Assembly (NCBI RefSeq): GCF_014652655.1 | Contig: NZ_BMZF01000003.1 | Coordinates: 62,001-126,000 of the forward strand | DNA from: Paramylibacter ulvae | GTDB taxonomy: Bacteria > Pseudomonadota > Alphaproteobacteria > Rhodobacterales > Rhodobacteraceae | DNA length: 64,000 nt | Reading direction: 5' to 3' | Shown: piece after piece, positions 1-9,321 of the stretch | Layout: every line of letters begins with the position of its first letter | How positions within the stretch are numbered: the first letter of the stretch is position 1 | Made by a program: the position numbers and the translations under genes | The notes under the pieces: model-generated | Told to the model about the DNA's origin: nothing | The model's input: the letters and a program-made list of their open reading frames with translations, nothing else | Database searches by the model: none

Positions 1-1
1 A

Positions 2-412
2 CTGCCCGTTGATGGCGCGGTTTTTGCCGCGGCCGTAGCTGATTGGCGTGTCACATCTGCATCGGATAGCAAGATCAAAAAAACCAAATCGGGCGATCTG
101 CCCACGCTGAGCTTTGCCGAAAACCCAGATATATTGGCGACGGTGTCACAGATGAAAAAACTGCGTCCTAAATTGATCGTTGGGTTTGCGGCCGAAACCG
201 ATGATGTGATCGACAACGCAACGGCTAAACGCGCCCGAAAGGGGTGCGATTGGATTGTGGCCAATGATGTATCACCCGAAACGGGGATAATGGGTGGCGC
301 GGAAAATGACGTGACATTGATTACGCCTGATGCTGCGCATGATTGGCCACGTATGTCCAAGGATGCAGTGGCGCAAAAATTAGCCGCTGAAATTGCAAAG
401 GCGTTGAAATGA
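2..412 (+). CDS. coaBC: CoaBC C-terminal part (phosphopantothenoylcysteine synthetase), 5' truncated
   Basis: The last 136 residues of a bifunctional phosphopantothenoylcysteine decarboxylase/synthetase run in from the left edge. The visible part belongs to the CoaB half, which joins cysteine to 4'-phosphopantothenate with CTP in coenzyme A synthesis. It opens with an AAAVADWR segment followed by a KIKK stretch and a short NPDIL motif, and continues to a Rossmann-like GFAAETDD segment and an IVANDVS motif, all typical of CoaB. The stop overlaps the dut start as ATGA (409-412), so the two are probably translated together. The N-terminal decarboxylase half lies outside the window. Confidence 0.93.
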   Translation: MPVDGAVFAAAVADWRVTSASDSKIKKTKSGDLPTLSFAENPDILATVSQMKKLRPKLIVGFAAETDDVIDNATAKRARKGCDWIVANDVSPETGIMGGAENDVTLITPDAAHDWPRMSKDAVAQKLAAEIAKALK

Positions 413-879
413 CGGATCTAATCGTGGATGTACAATATCTTCCCCATGCGGATCATGCGATACCACTCCCCAGTTATGAAACATCGGGTGCGGCGGGTAT
501 GGATTTACGCGCAAACTTTGAAATCGGTCTTCGGGGTGATGGAATCACCATTGATGCGGGGCATCGCATGTTGATCCCAACGGGATTGGCAATCGCAATT
601 CCAAAAGGATACGAGGCACAGCTTCGGCCGCGTTCGGGTCTTGCGCTGAAACATGGGATCAGCCTGCCCAACAGCCCAGGAACAATTGATGCGGATTATC
701 GCGGGCCGCTTGGGGTGATTTTGATTAATCACGGTACGGAATCATTTCACGTTGCACATGGTGATCGTATCGCGCAAATCGTGTTTGCCCCTGTGTTACA
801 GGCCAATTGGCAACTGGTTGATGCGCTGGATGCAACATCACGCGGTGGCGGTGGGTTTGGTTCAACGGGGCGTAAATAG
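409..879 (+). CDS. dut: dUTP diphosphatase (dUTPase)
   Basis: Trimeric dUTPase that hydrolyses dUTP to dUMP and pyrophosphate, keeping uracil out of DNA and feeding thymidylate synthesis. All five conserved motifs are present in 156 residues: I AAGMDLRA (28-35), II RPRSGLA (73-79), [12 protein letters not shown] (91-99) with the catalytic Asp, [10 protein letters not shown] (118-125) and [11 protein letters not shown] (145-154). The length is typical. It overlaps coaBC by four bases, and its TAG stop directly abuts the GTG start of the following MoeB-like gene, so the three form one operon. Confidence 0.97.
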   Translation: MTDLIVDVQYLPHADHAIPLPSYETSGAAGMDLRANFEIGLRGDGITIDAGHRMLIPTGLAIAIPKGYEAQLRPRSGLALKHGISLPNSPGTIDADYRGPLGVILINHGTESFHVAHGDRIAQIVFAPVLQANWQLVDALDATSRGGGGFGSTGRK

Positions 880-1788
880 GTGGAATTTTTAGAAAGTCTA
901 ATCCCATCCATCAGCGCCGAAGGCGCGGTGTTGGTTGGTCTGATCGCGTCCGTTTTTTTGTATCTGTGGTTTTTGCGTGGATTGCGTAGGTCCGCAGTCG
1001 TGAAAATGAATGAAACTCCCAATTCCGATGGTTTTTCCGATACGGAATTGGAACGTTATGCACGTCATATCGTTTTGCGTGAAATTGGCGGCGTGGGGCA
1101 GAGCAAGTTATCCAATGCGCGGGTTTTGGTGATTGGCGCGGGTGGACTTGGATCGCCCGTGTTGCAATATTTGGCCGCTGCGGGTGTTGGCACAATTGGT
1201 GTGGTTGATGACGATACGGTCAGTCTTTCAAACCTTCAACGCCAAGTGTTGTTTGACGAAGATCAATTGGGCAAGCCCAAGGTTTTTGCGGCGCAACAAC
1301 GATTGCACGCGATTAACCCGCATGTTGATATCCTGCCATATCATCGTCGATTGGAAACCGAAGAGGCGCAAGATTTGATCGCTGAATTCGATTTGGTTTT
1401 GGATGGGTGTGATAATTTCAAAACGCGCAGCATGGTGAATAGCGCCTGTGTGGCAACAGATGTCCCATTGATTTCGGGCGCGATAAGCCAATGGGAAGGC
1501 CAGATTAGCCTGTTTCACCCCAAAAGCGGTTGCCCGTGTTACGCATGCGTTTTTGACAAAGAACCAAGCGCCGGTCTGGCGCCAAGCTGTGCCGAAGCAG
1601 GTGTCATGGGGGCATTGCCTGGCATCGTTGGTGCGATGATGGCGGCCGAGGCGATCAAATACATCACGGGTGCGGGCAAAACGCTGGCGGGTGATATGAT
1701 ATTTGTCGATGCTCTGTTCGGTGAAAACCGTAAAATGAAATTATCGCGTCGGGCGGATTGCGCCGTTTGCGGTGCAAAACCACAATAG
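880..1788 (+). CDS. moeB: MoeB/ThiF/HesA-family sulfur-carrier adenylyltransferase with N-terminal membrane segment
   Basis: An E1-like enzyme of the ThiF/MoeB family, which adenylates the C-terminal Gly-Gly of a small sulfur carrier (MoaD or ThiS) for molybdopterin or thiamine synthesis. Visible features are the nucleotide loop GAGGLGSP (86-93), NLQRQ (118-122), DGCDNF (175-180) and two zinc CxxC pairs, CYAC (220-223) and CAVC (294-297). The first 42 residues form an extension with a hydrophobic segment at about 15-34 followed by basic residues (RGLRR), so the enzyme may be membrane anchored. GTG at 880 directly follows the dut stop. An internal ATG at 1006 (residue 43) would give a soluble protein of usual length. 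Whether the partner is MoaD or ThiS cannot be told here. Confidence 0.88.
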   Translation: MEFLESLIPSISAEGAVLVGLIASVFLYLWFLRGLRRSAVVKMNETPNSDGFSDTELERYARHIVLREIGGVGQSKLSNARVLVIGAGGLGSPVLQYLAAAGVGTIGVVDDDTVSLSNLQRQVLFDEDQLGKPKVFAAQQRLHAINPHVDILPYHRRLETEEAQDLIAEFDLVLDGCDNFKTRSMVNSACVATDVPLISGAISQWEGQISLFHPKSGCPCYACVFDKEPSAGLAPSCAEAGVMGALPGIVGAMMAAEAIKYITGAGKTLAGDMIFVDALFGENRKMKLSRRADCAVCGAKPQ

Positions 1789-1790
1789 CG

Positions 1791-2777
1791 TTACACCATA
1801 TTGGGCAGGATCAGGTTTGGCGGGCGATGTCCGTCTTCCATCATTTTGATGTTATAGACTAGCTTTTCACCCATTTCTTGGCGCGCTTCTTTCGTCGCGG
1901 AACCCATATGGGGCAATAACATCAGGTTGTTCAGATCGCGAAGGGCGGGGTTGATTTCGTGACCACGTTCCAAAACATCCAAACCCGCACCCGCCAATTT
2001 GCCGTTTTTCAGCATATCAGCCAAAACGTCTTCGTCGATCAATTCACCCCGTGCAGTGTTAATCAAAAACGCATCTGGTTTCATCAATGCGAGCGATCGC
2101 TTGTTCAAAATTTTGGCGGTTTTGGAATTAAAAGGACAGTTCACGGATAAAACATCAACATCGGTCAGCATCAATTTTAGGCTGTCCCAATAGGTGGCGT
2201 TTAACTCTTTCTCGGTGGCTGGATGAACTCTTTTGCGGTTGTGATAATGGATATCCATACCAAATGCGCGTGCTCGTTTCGCAAGTTCGGTACCAACACG
2301 CCCCATGCCCAAAATGCCAAGCTTTTTGCCCTGCACACGCGTTCCCAGAAAATCAGATGGCGACCAGCCTGTCCAATCACCAGATGACATCACGGCCGAA
2401 CCTTCTTTGAACCGACGTGTGACAGCCAAAATCAATGCCATTGCCATATCTGCGGTGTCGGATGCGGGGCCACTGGGTGTGTTCGTCACAGCGATTTTGC
2501 GCTTTTGTGCGGCCTTTACATCAATGTGGTCAAAGCCAGAGCCATAGTTCGCGATCAGCTTGAGCTGGTTACCAGCTTTGGCCAATAATTTGGCGTCAAT
2601 GGAATCATTTAATGTGGACACTAGAACGTCCGCTGATTGCATAGCGGTTTCCAAATCACTACGGGTGAACAACGTGTCGGTTGCGTTTAACGTCGTGTTA
2701 AATAACGCAGTTAAGCGCGCCTCGACGCTTTCAGGTAGGCGTCGCGTTACGATCACTTTCAAAGACTTTGTTGACAA
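1791..2777 (-). CDS. D-2-hydroxyacid dehydrogenase (glyoxylate/hydroxypyruvate reductase type)
   Basis: NAD(P)-dependent D-isomer-specific 2-hydroxyacid dehydrogenase, probably reducing glyoxylate or hydroxypyruvate. The cofactor loop GILGMGRVG lies near the middle, followed by NTARGELIDE with the catalytic Arg region and LPHMGSAT with the catalytic His. I place the start at TTG 2777, because GGAG lies eight bases upstream and the product is then 328 residues, the usual family length. The reading frame stays open to 2870, but that extension (MPKFRRLVAF and onward) does not look like the family. The gene converges with the MoeB-like gene, two bases apart. It is divergent from the SH3-domain gene. 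Confidence 0.92.
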   Translation of the reverse strand: MSTKSLKVIVTRRLPESVEARLTALFNTTLNATDTLFTRSDLETAMQSADVLVSTLNDSIDAKLLAKAGNQLKLIANYGSGFDHIDVKAAQKRKIAVTNTPSGPASDTADMAMALILAVTRRFKEGSAVMSSGDWTGWSPSDFLGTRVQGKKLGILGMGRVGTELAKRARAFGMDIHYHNRKRVHPATEKELNATYWDSLKLMLTDVDVLSVNCPFNSKTAKILNKRSLALMKPDAFLINTARGELIDEDVLADMLKNGKLAGAGLDVLERGHEINPALRDLNNLMLLPHMGSATKEARQEMGEKLVYNIKMMEDGHRPPNLILPNMV

Positions 2778-2895
2778 GTTGCCATCTCCACACTGGATTT
2801 CTGTGCTGCATTCTGGCAAAAAACCGATGTAAGGCAAGGCAAAAGCCACCAATCGCCGAAACTTCGGCATTTTAAGGATCGAGCAGGGTCTGAAA

Positions 2896-3393
2896 ATGAT
2901 TAAAAATCAGTATCTTGGCGTGTTATGCGCCGTGGTTATCACATCCACCGCCTACGCCGAAACGGAACGCGGGCCGGTGACCAACCTGCCGATGCCGCGA
3001 TTTGTTTCGATGAAAACGGGCGAGGGCAACGTGCGCCGTGGCCCCAGTTTAACCCATCGCATTGATTGGGTATTTAAGCACGAAGATATGCCGCTAAAGG
3101 TTGTCGGTGAATATGGTCACTGGCGCCGTGTTTTAGATGCAGACGGACAGGGTGGCTGGATGCACTTTCGCCTTTTGTCGGGTGTGCGCACCGTGACCAT
3201 TGAAAAAAACCGAACCCCAATGCGCCGCAAACCTTATGAAGGTGCACAAGCCGTAGCATTCGCAGAAGACGGAGTTATTGCGCGCCTTGGTGAATGCACC
3301 ATCGATTGGTGTAAAATCAGCGCGGGCAAAATTCGCGGCTGGGTCAAAAAGGGTGAAATCTGGGGCGTCGGCAAAAACGAATTGCGCGATTAG
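2896..3393 (+). CDS. Secreted SH3-domain (SH3b type) protein
   Basis: A 165-residue exported protein with a signal peptide (about residues 1-21, ending in a TAYA-type cleavage site). The body carries a bacterial SH3-like unit: a KTGEGNVRRGPS start, a WVFKHEDMPLKVVGEYGHWRRV core and a GWMHFRLLSG end (about 42-100). A second degenerate repeat containing GECTIDWCKISAGKIRGWVKKGEIWGV follows near the C terminus. Such proteins act in the periplasm, often with peptidoglycan. No enzymatic motif is seen. It is divergent from the hydroxyacid dehydrogenase and convergent with the M3 peptidase. The two Cys residues near the C terminus could form a disulfide. Confidence 0.8.
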   Translation: MIKNQYLGVLCAVVITSTAYAETERGPVTNLPMPRFVSMKTGEGNVRRGPSLTHRIDWVFKHEDMPLKVVGEYGHWRRVLDADGQGGWMHFRLLSGVRTVTIEKNRTPMRRKPYEGAQAVAFAEDGVIARLGECTIDWCKISAGKIRGWVKKGEIWGVGKNELRD

Positions 3394-3425
3394 CCCAACC
3401 AAATTTCACCGCTGGGCCCGATGAA

Positions 3426-5459
3426 TCAGGCGGTTTTATCCAACCCACGTCCCTTGAGCAATGCGTCAACCTTTGGCAATGACCCGCGAAATTCTGTGTA
3501 GAGCACATCGGCGGGTTTTGATCCGCCAACAGAATAAATGTGATTATGCAGTTTTTGCGCTGTCTTTTTGTCAAACGCATCACCTGTTTCCATGAATGCA
3601 GCGAATGCGTCGGCATCCATCACTTCTGACCACATGTATGAATAGTATGCGGATGAATATCCATCGCCGGAAAAGACATGCGCAAAATGAGGTGTCGCAT
3701 GGCGCATAGTGATCGCGTTTGGCATGTCTAACGCGGCCAAAATCGCGGCTTGTTTCACCATTGGATCCGATGGCGGCGTTTCGGTGTGAAACGCGAGATC
3801 CACCAACGCACTGGCAGTGTATTCCACCGTGGCAAACCCTTGGTCAAAATTTTCAGCGGCCAACAAGCGATCCAGCAATTCACGCGGCATGGCATTGCCT
3901 GTGTCTGCGTGACGCGCGAATTGTTCCAAGACTTCTGGCACACTTAACCAGTGTTCATACAGCTGGCTGGGCAATTCAACGAAATCGCGCGCAACGGATG
4001 TGCCTGAAATGAAACCGTATGTCACATCGGACAACATAGAATGAAGAGCGTGGCCAAACTCGTGAAACAACGTGCGTGCATCGTCGAATGTTAACAAGGC
4101 TGGTTCGCCTTCTGGTGCCTTGGCAAAGTTGCAAACGTTAACAGTAATCGGGCGAATATCGACGCCATCTTGTACTGATTGCCCACGAAAGCGCGAACAC
4201 CAAGCGCCAGATCGTTTTGATGATCGTGCGAAATAATCACCGATGAATACGGCCATGTGGCGACCGTCTTTTAACACTTCCCACGCGCGCGCGTCAGGGT
4301 GGTATAGCGGCACATCAAGCGGTTTGAACGTCAGGCCAAACAGTTTGGTCGCACAATCAAACGATGCCTCGATCATTTGGTCGAGCTGGAAATATGGTTT
4401 CAGCTCGCTTTCATCCAGATCATGTTCTGCCTTACGCAATTTTTCCGCGTAATATCGCCAATCCCACGGCGCCAAATCTGCGTTGATCCCATCCTCATGC
4501 ATCAACTTGGTCAGCTTGGCCGCATCGGCATTTGCCGCCGCCTTGGCGGGTTCCCAAACGGCCATCAACAGATCACGTACATTCGCAGGTGTTTGTGCCA
4601 TTTCCGTTTCCAATTTGAAATCAGCGAATGTGCCATAGCCCAACAAATTTGCACGTTCTTCGCGCAGTTGTAGCGTTTCTGTGACGATATCAATGTTATC
4701 CGTTTTGCCACCATTTTCGCCACGTTTCACCCATGCATTAAACGCAGTTTCGCGCAGATCACGGCGCGGGGAAAATTGCAAAAATGGCACGATCAGGCTT
4801 CGCGAGAGGGTGATCACATAACCATCTGTGTCGCGTTCCTTGGCTGCCTGTTTTGCCGCGGATTTTAGAAAACTTGGGCAACCATCCAAGTCTGTTTCTG
4901 ATAATTTCATGAACCATTCGCGTTCATCCGCCAGCAAATTTTGTGTGAAATCCGTGCCCAGTTCGGCCAAACGCTGCATGATTGCGGCCAAACGTTTGCG
5001 ATTATCGCCCGTAAGGTTTGCACCCGCACGCACGAACATACGGTGATAAAGTTCCAACACGCGCAATTGTTCCGCGTTCAAACCCGCAGTTTGGCGGTTT
5101 TGAAACAGGGTATCAATGCGCGCGAACAATTTTTTGTTCATCATGGTTTCTGCATGGAATGCCGCATAACGCGGGGACAAGTCACGTTGTAGCGTTTCCA
5201 ATTCGGGGTTTGACACGCTGCCAACAAGGTTGTGAAAAACGCCAAGCACCCGATCCATAACGCCATCTTGATCCATGGCGCCAATCGTGTTGTCAAAACT
5301 GGGTGCATCGCCATTATTTGCAATTGCATCAATGTTTGCACGTTCCGTATCAAACGCGTGATCAAACGCAGCCGCGAAATGGTGATTTTCAATTTGATCA
5401 AATGGGGGAATGGAAAACGGTGTGTTCCATTCAGAAAGCAGGGGATTTGATTGTGTCAT
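3426..5459 (-). CDS. M3-family oligopeptidase (oligopeptidase A / peptidyl-dipeptidase Dcp type)
   Basis: Zinc metallopeptidase of family M3, which degrades short peptides in the cytoplasm. The zinc motif HEFGH is at residues 466-470 within FHEFGHALHSML, and a downstream ENFDQGFATVEY segment belongs to the same catalytic domain. The C-terminal SGDGYSSAYYSYMWSEV block is typical of the Dcp/OpdA group. The start is set at ATG 5459 (677 residues), with GGAG six bases upstream. The frame remains open to 5504, but that region lacks a ribosome site. OpdA and Dcp cannot be separated by eye. It converges with the SH3 gene and is transcribed alone. Confidence 0.93.
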   Translation of the reverse strand: MTQSNPLLSEWNTPFSIPPFDQIENHHFAAAFDHAFDTERANIDAIANNGDAPSFDNTIGAMDQDGVMDRVLGVFHNLVGSVSNPELETLQRDLSPRYAAFHAETMMNKKLFARIDTLFQNRQTAGLNAEQLRVLELYHRMFVRAGANLTGDNRKRLAAIMQRLAELGTDFTQNLLADEREWFMKLSETDLDGCPSFLKSAAKQAAKERDTDGYVITLSRSLIVPFLQFSPRRDLRETAFNAWVKRGENGGKTDNIDIVTETLQLREERANLLGYGTFADFKLETEMAQTPANVRDLLMAVWEPAKAAANADAAKLTKLMHEDGINADLAPWDWRYYAEKLRKAEHDLDESELKPYFQLDQMIEASFDCATKLFGLTFKPLDVPLYHPDARAWEVLKDGRHMAVFIGDYFARSSKRSGAWCSRFRGQSVQDGVDIRPITVNVCNFAKAPEGEPALLTFDDARTLFHEFGHALHSMLSDVTYGFISGTSVARDFVELPSQLYEHWLSVPEVLEQFARHADTGNAMPRELLDRLLAAENFDQGFATVEYTASALVDLAFHTETPPSDPMVKQAAILAALDMPNAITMRHATPHFAHVFSGDGYSSAYYSYMWSEVMDADAFAAFMETGDAFDKKTAQKLHNHIYSVGGSKPADVLYTEFRGSLPKVDALLKGRGLDKTA

Positions 5460-5612
5460 TGCTTGCTCCGACATTGTTTTTGTCACGATACTGCGCAGCG
5501 CCAAGATGTACCAGTCACAGAAAGGTTAATGAGTACGGATTTTTAACTGTTGTAAGGGATAGGTTGGTTGTAATGTGACCGTGTTCGCGAAATCTGTTTG
5601 TTTGGGGGTAAA

Positions 5613-5930
5613 ATGCGAAAAGTAATTCTTGCGTTATTGTTGACCGTTTTTGTGGTCTTTACGGGCCTTACCATTTGGATGCAGTTTAATCCTGCGGTGC
5701 AATCCGAAATCAGCGAACAAACAATCACAACTGAACCTGAAGCGGCGGCAAAGGTTGCGGGAACCACTGCTGAAAGCCTTGAGCAAGATGAAAATGTGGT
5801 TAAGCCAACGCTGTGGCAACGCATCGTTGCACTGTTTCGGGGTGGAAAACCCCCTGACAAGGGATATGGTTTTAAGTATGGCGAATGCTCGCGCTGGGGC
5901 GTTGCCAATAAATGTAAGGCCAAAGATTAA
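5613..5930 (+). CDS. Small hypothetical single-pass membrane protein
   Basis: A 105-residue protein I do not recognise. It starts with a basic MRK and a strong hydrophobic segment (about residues 4-22), then a Thr/Glu/Ala-rich linker, then a basic C-terminal part with a GYGFKYGECSRWGV patch containing two Cys residues in the last 20 residues. This suggests a membrane-anchored protein with a short C-terminal domain that could hold a disulfide. ATG 5613 is preferred because GGGGG lies just upstream; a TTG at 5598 is also in frame. It is divergent from the M3 peptidase and upstream of the dimethylglycine-dehydrogenase-like gene by 122 bases. Confidence 0.65.
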   Translation: MRKVILALLLTVFVVFTGLTIWMQFNPAVQSEISEQTITTEPEAAAKVAGTTAESLEQDENVVKPTLWQRIVALFRGGKPPDKGYGFKYGECSRWGVANKCKAKD

Positions 5931-6052
5931 CTTAAATCCGTGACTGCAAATTTCCAAAATGTCGTAACAGCGATATGTCTGGTCGAGTTTTCTGCGCAAG
6001 GTTATTGTGAATCCTGCGATGAATACGCAGAATTATGCAAAAGGTAACTCCG

Positions 6053-8554
6053 ATGAAAACCCATGTAAAAGCTCTTGTTGTTGGTGGCGGCGCGGTTGGC
6101 GCAGGGATTGCGTATCATCTGGCCAAATATGGCTGGAAAGATGTTATGTTGTTGGAACGTGACGAACTGACATCGGGTTCAACGTGGCATGCTGCGGGTT
6201 TGTTGCCCTTGTTTAACATGGGATATGCGACAACGCATCTACACGATTATTCGGTCGATTTTTATAAATCACTAGAGTCGGAAACAGGGTTAAACGCTGG
6301 GTTTTCGGTGGTCGGTAATTTGCGTATGGCGCAAACCAAGGATCGCATGGATGAATATATGCTTTATGGTTCCACAGCGGAAACTGTTGGTATCGAATAT
6401 CACCGCATGACGCCCGCACAGATCAAGGAACGCTGGCCCTTGATCCGCACCGATGATCTGGAAGGGGCGATTTATCACCCAACGGACGGTTATATTAACC
6501 CCGCCGATGTGACGATGGCCATGGCCAAGGGCGCGCGCCAACGTGGTGTCACGATCGAGCGTAAATGGCAGGTTGATGGATATGAATGGACGGGGTCGGA
6601 ATGGCGCGTCACCGTCACCAAAATGGTGGAAAAGGGCGGCAATTTGGTGCCATCCGATGAACAGGTTGTCATTTCGGCCGAACATGTTGTGACCGCCACG
6701 GGAAATCATGCGCAACGCACGGCGAAATTGCTGGGCATCAAAATACCCGCGATCCCCGTGGAACACCAATTTATCGTCACCGATGTTGATCCAGCATTGC
6801 AAAAATGGCGTGCGGATGGGAACCCAGAACACCCTGTCATTCGCGATGCGGATGCGCAGAGCTATGTACGCGAAGAACGCGGTGGTTGGATTTTGGGCGT
6901 TTACGAAAAAAATGCGCCAGCACGTTTTGAATATGGTGTACCTGACAGTTTTCGCGCGGATTTGTTCCCGCTGGATTTGGAACGGATCGAAGACCAATAT
7001 ATGGCGATGATCCACCGTATGCCATCATGTGAACAAAGCGGTCTTAAGGATGATTTTAACGGCCCTATTTGTTACACACCCGATGGCAACCCATTGGTTG
7101 GCCCCGCACCAGGATTGCGTAACATGTGGCTGGCCGAAGGGTTTAGTTTTGGCATCACTGCTGCGGGTGGTGTTGGTAATTATTTGGCGCAAATGATGGT
7201 CGAAGGCGAGGCCGAAATTGATATGGCTAGCCTTGATCCGAAACGCTATGGCTCTTGGATGACAACCGAATATGCCGCGCGTAAAAACGAAGAATGTTAC
7301 GATCACGTTTATATTTTACACCACCCTGATGAGGAACGCCCAGCATGTGCCGCATTGCGCACATCCCCCGCATATGATCGCCAGAAGGCGGCGGGGGCAC
7401 AATTTGGCCGCGTGAACGGGTGGGATCGCCCCAATTACTTTGGCCCCGTTGATGCCGATGAAAATTTTGATCATGATGGTCGATCATTTCGTCGTGGTGC
7501 ATGGTGGGAATACGCCGTGGCAGAGGCCAAGGCGATCCGTAACGGGGTTGGATTGGTTGATGCAACCGCATTCACAAAACATGTGGTCAAAGGACCGGGT
7601 GCAACACAATTTTTGGATTGGTTTACTTGTAACAAGCTGCCAAAAATTGGCCGCATCAATCTGACATATGCGCTTACGGATCACGGCACAACGCGCACCG
7701 AATATACCATCGTGCGTAATGGTGAGGACAACTATTACCTTGTTTCTGCGGGTGCGTGGACTGCGTATGATGCGGATTATTTGCGCAAAGCGGCAGAGGA
7801 TAAAGCGGGTGAATTTGGATATATCGAAATCCAAGATGTCACCACGCAATGGGGTGTATTCGCCATCGCGGGTCCAAAATCACGCGATGTGTTGAAAAAA
7901 ATCATCAAGGATGCCGATCCCGAAACAGCGCTTTCAAACAAGCGGTTTCCATGGCTATCCGCGCGTCAAATCGAATTGGGCATGTGCCCTGTGAATGCCA
8001 TTCGCGTGGCATATACGGGGGAATTGGGTTGGGAATTGCACCACCCGATTGAAATGCAAAATTACCTGTATGATCTGATCATGGAGGCGGGCGCTGAAAA
8101 TGATATGAAACTGGTTGGTGCGCGCGCGCAAAACTGGCTCCGCCAAGAAAAATCATATCGTGCATTTGGTACGGAATTGGGGCGCGATGCCACGCCACAA
8201 GAGGCCGACTTGCCAAGGTTCATTGATCTATCCAAAGATTTCCATGGCAAAGATGCAATGCTGGAAACAGGTGTGCGTGCCAAATGTGTGACCTTGTTAA
8301 TCGATGGCCCTGCGGACGCCGACCCTTGGGGGCGCGAGGCATTGTATCATGGTGATACAAAGGTTGGGCGATTAACATCAGGCGGGTATTCCGTCGCGTT
8401 CAAAAAATCCATCGGCATGGGGTATGTTTCACCTGACATGGCAACCGTTGGGCAAAAGTTGCAGGTTAACATTTTGGGTGATCGGTATGATTGTGAAATT
8501 GTTGAAGACAGCCCGTACGACCCAACAAACGCAACCATTCGTGTGGATGGTTAG
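6053..8554 (+). CDS. FAD-dependent dimethylglycine/sarcosine dehydrogenase-like protein with GcvT domains
   Basis: An 833-residue fusion of a DAO-type flavin domain, an FAO_M linker and GcvT N- and C-terminal folate domains, the architecture of dimethylglycine and sarcosine dehydrogenases, which oxidatively demethylate and pass one-carbon units to tetrahydrofolate. The dinucleotide loop GGGAVGAG is at 11-18. The STWHAAG motif has His46 at the place used for covalent FAD attachment in this family. A PDGNPLVGPAPG and GGVGNYLAQ region closes the oxidase part at about 345-390. ATG 6053 has AAGG eight bases upstream; ATG 6035 has none. The exact substrate is uncertain. The carnitine operon at 47.7-54 kb would produce glycine betaine, a source of dimethylglycine. 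Confidence 0.85.
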   Translation: MKTHVKALVVGGGAVGAGIAYHLAKYGWKDVMLLERDELTSGSTWHAAGLLPLFNMGYATTHLHDYSVDFYKSLESETGLNAGFSVVGNLRMAQTKDRMDEYMLYGSTAETVGIEYHRMTPAQIKERWPLIRTDDLEGAIYHPTDGYINPADVTMAMAKGARQRGVTIERKWQVDGYEWTGSEWRVTVTKMVEKGGNLVPSDEQVVISAEHVVTATGNHAQRTAKLLGIKIPAIPVEHQFIVTDVDPALQKWRADGNPEHPVIRDADAQSYVREERGGWILGVYEKNAPARFEYGVPDSFRADLFPLDLERIEDQYMAMIHRMPSCEQSGLKDDFNGPICYTPDGNPLVGPAPGLRNMWLAEGFSFGITAAGGVGNYLAQMMVEGEAEIDMASLDPKRYGSWMTTEYAARKNEECYDHVYILHHPDEERPACAALRTSPAYDRQKAAGAQFGRVNGWDRPNYFGPVDADENFDHDGRSFRRGAWWEYAVAEAKAIRNGVGLVDATAFTKHVVKGPGATQFLDWFTCNKLPKIGRINLTYALTDHGTTRTEYTIVRNGEDNYYLVSAGAWTAYDADYLRKAAEDKAGEFGYIEIQDVTTQWGVFAIAGPKSRDVLKKIIKDADPETALSNKRFPWLSARQIELGMCPVNAIRVAYTGELGWELHHPIEMQNYLYDLIMEAGAENDMKLVGARAQNWLRQEKSYRAFGTELGRDATPQEADLPRFIDLSKDFHGKDAMLETGVRAKCVTLLIDGPADADPWGREALYHGDTKVGRLTSGGYSVAFKKSIGMGYVSPDMATVGQKLQVNILGDRYDCEIVEDSPYDPTNATIRVDG

Positions 8555-8601
8555 GAGCAATCAACACTTGTGATCGCATGGCGTTGGGCTAAAGTCTAAA
8601 T

Positions 8602-9321
8602 ATGTTTTTAGCAATTCCCAACGCCATCATTTCCGCCATTCCTATGCTCTTGCTGGGGCTGTATATTTCAACACCAGGGTGGCATCGTGCATTAACACCT
8701 TGGGCGTTTGGCGTGACGCAAGTGGCACCTGATATTTATTCGGATGCACCTGAACGTGGGCCAGAATTTGAACGTATGGTGGCCAAGGCGAAAACAAACG
8801 CGGAAAAGTTTTTTGTAACCACACGCACCAAGCCGATTTATATCTTTTGCACGAAAAGACCGTGCCACGAAACATTTGGAAGCTATCCCACAGGATTGGC
8901 GATGGGGTTTCATCGTGTGATGATCGCGCCAAGCGGGATCAAGCAAAACATCGTTAATCATGAACAAGTACACATCGAATTGCACCGCTATGTGAATTCA
9001 ACAAATTTCCTTCAACCACGTTTTCCCGCATGGTTTGACGAAGGCTTGGCCGAACATTTATCGGGGCAACCACGATTTTTTGCGCAAGTTTCTTCCAAGA
9101 GCAAATCTGATGTACAAAGTGCGATTACATTTGGCGATTGGAACACATTGGTACGGCGCAAAGGCCCAGCATATGCCTATAGTGCCGCGCAATCTTTGGT
9201 CACAAACATTATGCGTCAAACAGGGCGTGATGGAATGTTGGAAATCATTCAGACCACCAAATCACGCAGTGAGTTCATGCGGGCCTTGCCCGATGTAGCG
9301 TTAAATCGTACGCGTTTTTGA
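8602..9321 (+). CDS. Membrane-anchored predicted zinc metallopeptidase (peptidase MA-like)
   Basis: A 239-residue protein with an N-terminal hydrophobic segment (about residues 1-22) that could anchor it or export it. The HEQVH motif at 120-124 fits the HExxH zinc signature. WFDEGLAEHLSG follows at 144-155, placing a Glu about 25 residues downstream, as in gluzincins of the M1/peptidase-MA fold. Two Cys residues (FCTKRPC, 82-88) may form a disulfide if the domain is outside the cytoplasm. No ribosome site stands out before ATG 8602. It converges with the EEP-family gene with no spacing. The substrate is unknown. Confidence 0.7.
   Translation: MFLAIPNAIISAIPMLLLGLYISTPGWHRALTPWAFGVTQVAPDIYSDAPERGPEFERMVAKAKTNAEKFFVTTRTKPIYIFCTKRPCHETFGSYPTGLAMGFHRVMIAPSGIKQNIVNHEQVHIELHRYVNSTNFLQPRFPAWFDEGLAEHLSGQPRFFAQVSSKSKSDVQSAITFGDWNTLVRRKGPAYAYSAAQSLVTNIMRQTGRDGMLEIIQTTKSRSEFMRALPDVALNRTRF

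Noticed and set aside
6290-7015. 241-residue open frame on the minus strand over the dimethylglycine-dehydrogenase-like gene
   Set aside because: Antisense to a well-supported gene; no domain or ribosome site.
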